Positions 24,223-30,942 of a DNA stretch of 64,000 nt are shown piece after piece. The stretch is from Balneola sp. (GTDB taxonomy: Bacteria; Bacteroidota; Rhodothermia; Balneolales; Balneolaceae): assembly GCA_002696035.1 (NCBI GenBank), contig NZQV01000006.1, positions 1-64,000 of the forward strand, read 5' to 3'. Both the position numbers and the translations under genes were made by a program. The notes under the pieces are model-generated. The model had not been told where the DNA came from and searched no databases. It saw nothing but the letters and a program-made list of their open reading frames with translations. Position 1 is the stretch's first letter, and each line of letters begins with the position of its first letter.

Positions 24223-25238
24223 ATGACTCTTTCCCAAAAAAATTACGTTTACTATTGGTTATGGTCCGGCGTTGTGTTGATCAGTTTAATGATCATTGTC
24301 GGAGGAATTACCCGCCTTACCGACTCCGGACTTTCCATGAGCGACTGGAACCTGATCATGGGCTCCATCCCACCAATGAATGAAACTGACTGGCAACAAA
24401 CTTTTGAGCGCTACAAAAAATTTCCGCAATACCAGCAACTCAATGCAGGAATGGAGCTGGAGGAATTCAAAACTATTTTCTTCTGGGAATATCTGCACCG
24501 GTTGCTTGGCCGTGTGGTTGGTATTGTCTTTATCATCCCATTCGGGTTCTTCTGGACCAAAGGATATTTCGATTCTAAATGGCTGAAGCGGGTGTTTATC
24601 CTGTTAGGCCTGGGAGCTTTGCAAGGCGCCATGGGCTGGATCATGGTGAAAAGCGGACTGGTGGATGTTCCCTATGTGAGTCATTACCGGCTTGCAATAC
24701 ATTTTATGTTGGCTTTTATACTGATCGGATTCTGCTTGTGGTATGCCCTTGATCTCAGAAATAGAACTATAAAAATACTTCAAAGATCAAGTTTGAACCG
24801 GTGGCTTTATGTCATTGGATTTCTATTCATCATCCAGCTCATTTACGGTGCTTTTACCGCCGGCCTTGATGCCGGATACCTCTATAACACCTTCCCAAAA
24901 ATGGGCGGACAATGGCTGCCCCCACCTTTGCTGCACTCGATCCATTCCTGATCAACCTGGTTGAAAATCCCGGAACCGTACAGTGGATCCACCGCGTAAA
25001 TGGAACGTTACTTTTGATTTCTGTTGTCATCTTTTGGTGGAAAGCGGCTGTTCAACGATCGGACTATTGGTTACGCGCCATCAGCGGAGCTCTGCTTACC
25101 GTCATTCTTCTGCAATATTTGGTTGGTGTACTTACCCTTTTTTATAGCGTGCCTATTTCGCTTGGCGTACTTCATCAGGGAATCGCAATTTTATTTTGGA
25201 TCATCTTTCTTACGACACTGCATCGTATGAAATATTAA
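24223..25238 (+). pseudogene. ctaA: Heme A synthase (COX15/CtaA), split by a frameshift
   Basis: Two frames together make one COX15/CtaA protein of about 338 residues, which oxidises heme O to heme A for cytochrome oxidase. The first frame (24223-24951) has GGITRLTDSGLSM, EYLHRLLGR and SHYRLAIHF; it stops soon after GGQWLPP. The second frame continues FAALDPFLINLVENPG, QWIHRVNG and LGVLHQG to 25238. The join is at the run of five C at 24919-24923; one more C restores the frame exactly. Both halves are otherwise intact, so a sequencing error, a recent mutation or rarely a frameshifting event are all possible. The gene is divergent from ric. Confidence 0.85.
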
Positions 25239-25329
25239 AATCTATTATTACCGTTTTTATTATTGATTATCACTGTCTCACTCTCTAACTTTGGGACGGA
25301 GTAAATAATGAACCCAAATTCATCCGAAT

Positions 25330-25665
25330 ATGGCGTATGTAGTCACAGAGAATTGTATCAATTGTAAGCATACGAATTGCGCTGCCGTTTGTCCGGTGGA
25401 TGCATTCCGCGAAGGACCTAATTTCCTGACAATCGATCCTTTTGAGTGCATTGATTGTGATGCCTGCGTTTCAGAATGCCCGGTGGAAGCCATTTATCCG
25501 GATGATGAAGTCCCCATGAAATGGGAGCATTACATTGAATTGAATGAACAACTTGCTGATGAATGGTCTGACCGGATCATCAACGAAATGAAAGATCCAC
25601 TACCGGAAGCAGAATCCTGGGCAGACAAATTTCCAAAGCTAAATGAGTTGATCAAGGAATGGTAA
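25330..25665 (+). CDS. fdxA: 7Fe ferredoxin, FdxA type
   Basis: A 111-residue ferredoxin that begins MAYVVTENC. Cysteines are in CINCKHTNCAAVCP (9-22) and CIDCDACVSECP (near 40-51), the pattern of FdxA proteins with one [3Fe-4S] and one [4Fe-4S] cluster; the C-terminal extension WADKFPKLNELI is typical of the family. The free cysteine found after CPVD in many homologues is Ala here. It carries low-potential electrons in the cytosol; the partner is not shown. Confidence 0.93.
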   Translation: MAYVVTENCINCKHTNCAAVCPVDAFREGPNFLTIDPFECIDCDACVSECPVEAIYPDDEVPMKWEHYIELNEQLADEWSDRIINEMKDPLPEAESWADKFPKLNELIKEW

Positions 25666-25680
25666 TGCAACTAATAACCA

Positions 25681-25704
25681 GGCCCAAGCGAACGCTTGAA
25701 CCAG
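25681..25704. repeat. Single REP-like half-element
   Basis: GGCCCAAGCGAACGCTTGAA, then CCAG, is the right hairpin alone of the REP-like doublet. A further short inverted repeat (CTGGTTCCATACGCTCTGCG with CTGGAACC) follows. Confidence 0.55.
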
Positions 25705-25755
25705 CCATTAATATATATTTACCTGGTTCCATACGCTCTGCGCTGGAACCAAAAA

Positions 25756-25789
25756 GGCTGACGAATGATAACTGAAGCCTGAAAGCTAA
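25756..25789. repeat. GCTGAAGCCTGA-type repeat before DUF2249
   Basis: GGCTGACGAATGATAACTGA followed by AGCCTGAAAGCT recurs, inverted, upstream of the three-repeat DUF2249 gene at 21050-21078, directly next to the shared leader. Confidence 0.45.
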
Positions 25790-25806
25790 GATTTTTAATC
25801 CTAAAT

Positions 25807-25822
25807 AAGACAAAAATGTCTG
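25807..25822. promoter_or_regulatory. Operator-like palindrome at the second DUF2249 start
   Basis: AAGACA-AAAA-TGTCTG contains the ATG at 25816 and is identical to the minus-strand site at 21015-21030. Confidence 0.45.
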
Positions 25823-26058
25823 ATATAGAACAAGAATTAGATGTAAGGGTCATCCCTCCTCAGCAAAAACATCCAACTATCTTTAAAACCTTCGAGAATC
25901 TGGGCGAAAATGAAGCCTTTATCCTCGTGAACGATCACGATCCCAAGCCGCTTCGGTATCAAATGTCGGCTATGCTGGGAGATGATGTATTTCACTGGGA
26001 ATACCTGGAAGAAGGTCCCGAAGTTTGGAAAGTGCGAATTGGAAAAACTACAGCATAA
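25816..26058 (+). CDS. Single-domain DUF2249 protein
   Basis: An 80-residue protein with the motif VNDHDPKPLRYQM near residues 38-50 and FHWEYLEEGPEVWKVRIG near 58-75. It closely matches units one and three of the 250-residue DUF2249 protein. It probably starts an operon with the SufT-like and NnrS-like genes, with very short gaps. DUF2249 function is unknown; the context points to NO or nitrite metabolism. Confidence 0.9.
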   Translation: MSDIEQELDVRVIPPQQKHPTIFKTFENLGENEAFILVNDHDPKPLRYQMSAMLGDDVFHWEYLEEGPEVWKVRIGKTTA

Positions 26059-26072
26059 AGGAATTAGTTTTC

Positions 26073-26390
26073 ATGACCAAAAAACGGCGCCGGGTAGCCC
26101 GGAAATTAGAAGAGGTGATAGATCCCGAGTTAGGAGTGAACATCGTGGACCTTGGGTTGGTATATGACATTCTCATTGAGGATGGACATGTCATCATAGT
26201 ATACACCACTACTACTCCGGGTTGCCCCATGCGTCGTTATTTGCAACAGCAGATCGATAAGGCGCTTACTGACATTGAAGGAATCGAATCAGCTGAAAGT
26301 AAACTGGTCATGGAGCCCGAATGGACCGTCGATATGATCGTGCCCGATGTTGAATTTTTCGCTGTCCCTCCGCCCCAACTCAAACAATAA
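26073..26390 (+). CDS. MIP18/DUF59-family metal-sulfur cluster assembly protein (SufT/PaaD-like)
   Basis: A 105-residue DUF59 protein. The motif VIDPELGVNIVDLGLVYD (residues 12-29) and TTTPGCPMR (near 48-56, with the reactive cysteine) are diagnostic. Such proteins help assemble or transfer Fe-S clusters. The ATG at 26073 is preferred to 26025 because it removes a stretch overlapping the DUF2249 end and places VARKLEEVIDPE at the usual distance. Its stop is four bases before the next ATG. Confidence 0.9.
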   Translation: MTKKRRRVARKLEEVIDPELGVNIVDLGLVYDILIEDGHVIIVYTTTTPGCPMRRYLQQQIDKALTDIEGIESAESKLVMEPEWTVDMIVPDVEFFAVPPPQLKQ

Positions 26391-26394
26391 CCGG

Positions 26395-27474
26395 ATGCAA
26401 GCCTTCCAATTCTCAAACAAACTACTGGCCGGATTTATGGCTTTTGCCGCTCTGGGATTGCTGGCAGGATTATATGCCGGGCTCATCCGGATCGGGTACT
26501 TGACCGAAATTCCTATCAACATTACCGGCGGACTTCACGGCCCGCTCATGATCAACGCTTTCCTGGGAACACTCATCAGTCTGGAAAGAGCTGCTGCTCT
26601 TGAAAAACGCTGGACGCTTTCCGGCCCTTTTTTGATGGCAGCATCCGTCATTTTCATGCTCTTTGTGGATATGCAGTATGGAGCCTGGCTTTTTACCGCG
26701 GGAAGTTTAGCTGTCTCCGCCACCCTTTTGTACATCTGTCGCATTCAACCCAAGATCTACCATTTCATCATGGCGATGGGTGGAATTTCTTTGTTCATAG
26801 GGAATTTGTTATTCGTTCTGGGAGCTCCGGTTTTCGAGATCGTGATTTGGTGGATGGGCTTTCCCGTACTCACTATTTTTGGAGAGCGACTGGAGCTGAA
26901 CCGGATTATGCGTCCGCCCAAAAAAGCACAATGGGCTTTTGTAGGACTGATCGCAATTTGGGTTTTTGGAACCCTTTTGATGCACTTCACCCGAACCCAC
27001 GGCTGGCATTTGGTGATGATCACCACCTTCGCCACGGCTCTCTGGCTCATCAAATATGATATTGCCCGAAAGACGATCAAATCGGTGCAATGGACTAAAT
27101 ATAGCGCCTGGTGTTTGCTCAGCGGATATGGATGGCTGGTTTTGACCGGAATTTTTGGGTTGATCTACGGGCTACCCGCAGCCGGACCTGTTTACGATGC
27201 ACTGCTACACATGGTGTTTGTGGGATTTGTGTTCAGTATGATATTTGCCCACGCCTCGGTCATCATTCCATCACTTTCCGGAAAGATCATTCCCTGGAAC
27301 CGATATTTTTACCTGCCACTTTTATTACTTCACGGATCATTAATTATCCGCATTGCAGGAGATTTTTTAGGATTTTATGCGATACGCTCCATCGGATCTT
27401 GGGTCAATGTATTGGCAATATTGATGTTCTTGGGCGGAGTTTTGGTGCAAATTTTAAGAAATCGATCTCTATAA
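26395..27474 (+). CDS. NnrS-like polytopic membrane protein
   Basis: A 359-residue protein with about ten to twelve hydrophobic segments. Features include GGLHGPLMINAFLGTLISLERAAAL-like loop near residues 43-67 and HMVFVGFVFSMIFAHASVI near 282-300, with several conserved-looking histidines. This resembles NnrS, a heme and copper membrane protein linked to NO tolerance, but the match is by pattern only. It follows the SufT-like stop by four bases, so it is in the DUF2249 operon. I chose the ATG at 26395; an upstream start at 26347 would overlap the preceding gene. Confidence 0.68.
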   Translation: MQAFQFSNKLLAGFMAFAALGLLAGLYAGLIRIGYLTEIPINITGGLHGPLMINAFLGTLISLERAAALEKRWTLSGPFLMAASVIFMLFVDMQYGAWLFTAGSLAVSATLLYICRIQPKIYHFIMAMGGISLFIGNLLFVLGAPVFEIVIWWMGFPVLTIFGERLELNRIMRPPKKAQWAFVGLIAIWVFGTLLMHFTRTHGWHLVMITTFATALWLIKYDIARKTIKSVQWTKYSAWCLLSGYGWLVLTGIFGLIYGLPAAGPVYDALLHMVFVGFVFSMIFAHASVIIPSLSGKIIPWNRYFYLPLLLLHGSLIIRIAGDFLGFYAIRSIGSWVNVLAILMFLGGVLVQILRNRSL

Positions 27475-27494
27475 AATAGTTATTCCTTGATTGG

Positions 27495-27549
27495 TTATTG
27501 GGCTACACCACATTAACAAATCAACCAATAACCAATAACCAATAACCAA
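27495..27549. repeat. GGTTATTGG inverted and tandem repeat
   Basis: GATTGGTTATTGGG is followed by CAACCAATAACCAATAACC, repeated in 9-base steps (AACCAATA), right before the next ATG. The arms are inverted copies, so the region can form a hairpin over the ribosome-binding region of the CopD-like gene. Confidence 0.55.
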
Positions 27550-27551
27550 AC

Positions 27552-28043
27552 ATGTACTACATTTCTCTCTACATTCATATTCTCTCAGCTATTTTTTGGA
27601 TTGGCGGAATGTTGTTTACGGTGGCGGTTTTGGTTCCGGCTTCACGCCATAAGATCATCGAGCCGAACCGGGGTACCTTTTTTAAGATCATTGGAGAGAA
27701 GTTCAGTCGTATTTCTTGGATACTTTTTTTGATATTAATCATCAGCGGAATCACCAATTTAACCACCCGTGGATTCGACTTGCGATTATTTTTTGATCCA
27801 GGTTTCTGGCAAGCTGGATTTGGCTATTTCCTGGGCATCAAGCTTATCATTTTCAGTATCGTGCTCATTATCAGTGGACTGCATGATTTCTATTTTGGTC
27901 CGAAAGCTGCCAAGTTGATGGAATCGAATTCCGGTTCACACCAAACCCAGACATTTCGAATGATCTCAAGCTGGCTGGGACGGCTAAACTTGCTCTTTGG
28001 GTTGATGATATTGTACTATGCCATCAGAGTAGCTCGGGGGTAG
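27552..28043 (+). CDS. CopD-like / DUF4149-like membrane protein
   Basis: A 163-residue protein with four transmembrane segments. HILSAIFWIGGMLFTVAVL (residues 9-27) with conserved His and Trp, and the last segment with GRLNLLFGLMILYYAIRVARG, resemble the CopD-domain and related small membrane proteins. Copper import or electron-transfer roles are known for CopD; here only the fold type is supported. It lies between the NnrS-like and HPP genes. Confidence 0.75.
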   Translation: MYYISLYIHILSAIFWIGGMLFTVAVLVPASRHKIIEPNRGTFFKIIGEKFSRISWILFLILIISGITNLTTRGFDLRLFFDPGFWQAGFGYFLGIKLIIFSIVLIISGLHDFYFGPKAAKLMESNSGSHQTQTFRMISSWLGRLNLLFGLMILYYAIRVARG

Positions 28044-28102
28044 TAATTGAGAGAATACAAAAAGAGTTCAACTATCTCTGCCAGGATACTTACCTTTTTG
28101 GC

Positions 28103-28615
28103 ATGAACTATAAGCCGATTACCATTTCCTTCAAAGCTACCATGTTAATCTTGCCCTTAGGCATCATTGCCTGGTATTCAGGTAACGCTTTTATATTTCC
28201 GAGCCTGGGTCCCACAGCCTATTTAATGGCTGTTGAGTGGAAATCAAAATTATCTCTGCGAGAAGTTTTGGGCGGACATATTTGTGGAGTGATTGGTGGA
28301 GCAATCAGCTATTTTTGGCTGGTGAGTCCGGCTACAATGATTAACCTCTCTGGACTCCAGTCCGAAGCCGGCCTTCAAATTGCACTTGGAGCAGGCCTTG
28401 CTATCTTTTTAACTTCTGTATTGATGATTTTAACCAAAACAAGTCACCCGCCCGCTTGTGCCACCACTTTGATCCTCTCTCTCGGATTTCTCCCGAAAAT
28501 ATATGATGGCTTTATCATAATCTTTGCAGTTGCAGTACTATATCTACTATATCATTTTTTGTTTATGATGATCGAAAAGGCAAATAAAAACAGGAACCTT
28601 AATGAAAGAGGCTGA
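28103..28615 (+). CDS. HPP family membrane protein
   Basis: A 170-residue protein with four or five membrane segments. The motif FPSLGPTAYLM near residues 32-42 and the name-giving TSHPPACATTL near 113-123 identify the HPP family. Members in cyanobacteria and chloroplasts are linked to nitrite transport, which would fit a nitrite/NO gene region; direct function here is inference. The stop is four bases before the next small ORF. Confidence 0.9.
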   Translation: MNYKPITISFKATMLILPLGIIAWYSGNAFIFPSLGPTAYLMAVEWKSKLSLREVLGGHICGVIGGAISYFWLVSPATMINLSGLQSEAGLQIALGAGLAIFLTSVLMILTKTSHPPACATTLILSLGFLPKIYDGFIIIFAVAVLYLLYHFLFMMIEKANKNRNLNERG

Positions 28616-28619
28616 GTGA

Positions 28620-28808
28620 ATGCAAAATAAGTCAGAACAGCTTGTAATTGCAGAACAAATCAGGGAAGCCTGCATCAAAGCGGCAAGGGAAGGATTTATG
28701 GATGCATCTATGAGCGGACTTTGCATGGAAGGTGCTTTGGAGGCGGCCATTAGTGCCATGCAATCCTTAAATATAGATCAGATCTTAAAGGTCCAAGCGG
28801 ACGCTTGA
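28620..28808 (+). CDS. Small conserved-type protein (62 residues) ending in a REP element
   Basis: The sequence EQLVIAEQIREACIKAAREG and MSGLCMEGALEAAISA look like a compact helical protein that I believe is often found near DUF3565 genes; its function is unknown to me. The last five codons and the stop (VQADA, then TGA) come from a REP-like half-element at 28790-28813, so the natural C-terminus has probably been replaced. It starts four bases after the HPP stop. Confidence 0.75.
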   Translation: MQNKSEQLVIAEQIREACIKAAREGFMDASMSGLCMEGALEAAISAMQSLNIDQILKVQADA

Positions 28809-28813
28809 ACCAG
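28790..28813. repeat. REP-like half-element overlapping a gene end
   Basis: GGTCCAAGCGGACGCTTGAA, then CCAG, is the right hairpin of the REP-like doublet. It supplies the last codons and TGA stop of the ORF at 28620. Confidence 0.65.
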
Positions 28814-28838
28814 TTTAGGAAGTCCTAAGAAAGAATGA

Positions 28839-28912
28839 AATAGAACGCAGATGAGACGGATTTGGCGGATCATCCGCTCTATCGTCGTCAACCGTGTTCC
28901 ATAAAAATGTAC
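28839..28912. repeat. GAACGCAGATGA dispersed repeat
   Basis: TAGAACGCAGATGAGACGGA at the left and CAACCGTGTTCCATA at the right form an imperfect inverted element of the same family as 21128-21218, between the 62-residue ORF and DUF3565. Confidence 0.55.
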
Positions 28913-28925
28913 CAATAGCAATATT

Positions 28926-29123
28926 ATGAAGCAGCCCATCATTGGTTTTCACAAGGATGAAGTTGGGGATTGGGTGGCCGACTTAGAATGTGGTCACACC
29001 CAGCATGTACGGCATGATCCGCCGTGGCAATTACGGCCATGGGTCGTCACAAAAGAAGGACGTAAATCAAAGTTGGGTATGGAGTTAAACTGCAAGAAAT
29101 GTGATGAAACTCAGGATTTTTGA
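28926..29123 (+). CDS. DUF3565 protein
   Basis: A 65-residue protein with the DUF3565 pattern IIGFHKDEVGDWVADLECGH, QHVRHDPPWQLRPWV and a final CKKCD. The Cys22-His24 pair and C-terminal CXXC may bind zinc. Function is unknown. It follows the small ORF at 28620, which I consider its usual neighbour. Confidence 0.9.
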   Translation: MKQPIIGFHKDEVGDWVADLECGHTQHVRHDPPWQLRPWVVTKEGRKSKLGMELNCKKCDETQDF

Positions 29124-29281
29124 TTTATGATTGTTGATTTATGATTTATCATTTCCTCAAGAAGCCTAAAAGTTTACATTTGATACAAGGATTAGAGATT
29201 AAAGAGAAAACGCATTACTCCTGCTTTGATTCGCTTTTGAAAAATCAGTAAAAAAATTAAACAAACTAAAATGGTGAAATT

Positions 29282-29761
29282 ATGAGCTCTTCTGTTTTTT
29301 TCCGAACTGTTGTGTGTGGTTTTATTGCGACTTTTGTAATGGCTATGGTGGCTTTTCTGCAAGGTTCCATTGGGCTGCCCGTCATTGATGTCGGCCATAT
29401 ACTCACTGAAAGCTTTAACCATGTACATGCATCAGAACCCTATCATATTATTTTTGGCAACCTGGCCTTTAATATCATTGGAGTTGGTTTAGCCCTCATC
29501 TGGGTTGTGTACCTGCAAAAACGAATTCCCGGAAACTGGTTAATTCAAGGCATAATTTTTGGGGTGATCATCTCGATAATTGGAGGACTTGTTGTATCCC
29601 CTGTAGTTTCCCAGGCAGCAGGAGAGTCTTTCGGTATTTTTTATTCTGAAACATGGATTCCCGGAAAGCTCATTATAGCCGGATTACTCATGCATATTGT
29701 GTATGGCACCGTTCTTACCCAATCTCTGAAAATTGCCGGTGTGGATGGGGTGAATGGTTGA
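29282..29761 (+). CDS. Small four-helix membrane protein of unknown function
   Basis: A 159-residue protein with four hydrophobic segments (about residues 8-28, 58-78, 90-112 and 132-150) and a His-rich loop near 46-55 (NHVHASEPYHI). I do not recognise the family with certainty. It is followed by a strong hairpin at 29794-29823 and seems to end the nitrosative-stress region. Confidence 0.75.
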   Translation: MSSSVFFRTVVCGFIATFVMAMVAFLQGSIGLPVIDVGHILTESFNHVHASEPYHIIFGNLAFNIIGVGLALIWVVYLQKRIPGNWLIQGIIFGVIISIIGGLVVSPVVSQAAGESFGIFYSETWIPGKLIIAGLLMHIVYGTVLTQSLKIAGVDGVNG

Positions 29762-29793
29762 TTTCCCTAACCTGTTAAAATTTTGCCATGTCA

Positions 29794-29823
29794 TGTATAG
29801 ACACAAGATTTTGTGTCTATACA
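29794..29823. repeat. Perfect 13-bp hairpin (TGTATAGACACAA)
   Basis: TGTATAGACACAA-GATT-TTGTGTCTATACA is a perfect palindrome. Outer TTGCC/GGCAA bases can extend the stem. It resembles the AGACGCAAAATTTTGCGTCT type of dispersed palindrome known between genes in many bacteria. It may also terminate the preceding gene, although the T-run is short and displaced. Confidence 0.6.
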
Positions 29824-29866
29824 TTGGGGCAATATTTTTAATCTAAATTTATAATTTCTATTCATC

Positions 29867-30871
29867 ATGATCTTTATTGACAACGAAGGCATCACAAAAC
29901 CACAAATTAATCTGGCGCTGGAGGAATATGCCCTGCGGAATTTCGGGGAATCGGAGGATTACCTGCTGTTTTATGTGAATGAACCTTCCATCATCATCGG
30001 GCGAAATCAGAATACGCTGGAAGAGATCAATGATGAATATGTACGCGAAAATGGCATTCATGTGGTACGCCGGATGTCGGGTGGCGGTGCGGTTTATCAC
30101 GATCTGGGAAATCTGAATTTCAGCTTCATCACCAAGTATAAACAAGAGAACCTGAATAATTTCCTGAAATTCAACGAGCCGGTGATCCGAATTCTTAAGA
30201 AAATGGGTGTTCCAGCAAAAATGAGTGGGCGAAATGATATCCTGGCTAATGATAAAAAGATATCCGGTAATGCTCAGTTCTCAACTGGAAAAAGAATGTT
30301 TTCACATGGCACCCTCCTCTTTAACAGTGATTTGGGAGAGGTCGCCAACGCCCTGAACGTGAAGATGAGTAAGATTGAATCCAAGGGACATAAATCAGTA
30401 CGAAGTCGGGTTTCCAACATCATCGAGTTCATTGATGAAAAGAACATGACACTGCCTGATTTTAAGCAACATATTCTGGATGGACTGTATAAGGATCGAG
30501 AAAACTTTGAGACGTACAATCTCACCGAAGATGAGTGGAAAGCCGTTCATGAACTCAAAGAAGAAAAATATGGCAATTGGGAATGGAACTACGGAAAATC
30601 CCCAAAATTCAACATTCAGCGCAGCAAACGATTTCCGGTTGGTGAAATTGACCTTCGGCTGGATGTGCAAAATGGCCACATCAAAAACCTGAAGATCTAT
30701 GGTGATTTCTTTGGGAAAGAGTCTGTTAAGGAAGTGGAAGACCTATTAAAAGGTGTTCGGTATGAACCGGAAGATATAGCAGGTTCTTTGGAGAAAGTGG
30801 ATGTAACAGAATACTTCGGGAATATTGAGAAAGAGGAGTTTTTGAGTTTGGTATATGGCGAGGATGAATAA
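29867..30871 (+). CDS. lplA: Lipoate-protein ligase A
   Basis: A 334-residue ligase that activates lipoate with ATP and attaches it to lysines of dehydrogenase and glycine-cleavage subunits. It shows IIIGRNQN (residues 43-50), RRMSGGGAVYHDLGN (68-82), the lysine-containing GRNDILANDKKISGNAQ (near 121-137) and a complete C-terminal accessory domain after about 245. Length matches the two-domain type. It is convergent with the acyl-CoA synthetase. Confidence 0.95.
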   Translation: MIFIDNEGITKPQINLALEEYALRNFGESEDYLLFYVNEPSIIIGRNQNTLEEINDEYVRENGIHVVRRMSGGGAVYHDLGNLNFSFITKYKQENLNNFLKFNEPVIRILKKMGVPAKMSGRNDILANDKKISGNAQFSTGKRMFSHGTLLFNSDLGEVANALNVKMSKIESKGHKSVRSRVSNIIEFIDEKNMTLPDFKQHILDGLYKDRENFETYNLTEDEWKAVHELKEEKYGNWEWNYGKSPKFNIQRSKRFPVGEIDLRLDVQNGHIKNLKIYGDFFGKESVKEVEDLLKGVRYEPEDIAGSLEKVDVTEYFGNIEKEEFLSLVYGEDE

Positions 30872-30942
30872 TAGCTGGCAGCCTTCCAAAATGTGCAGAG
30901 AGCATGAGCGAGTATGGGGGTTGCGGTATTAGTAAGATACAC

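Noticed and set aside
24912-24951. Programmed ribosomal frameshift in ctaA
   Set aside because: The C-run is short, no slippery heptamer or clear downstream structure was seen, and the protein family is not known for recoding.
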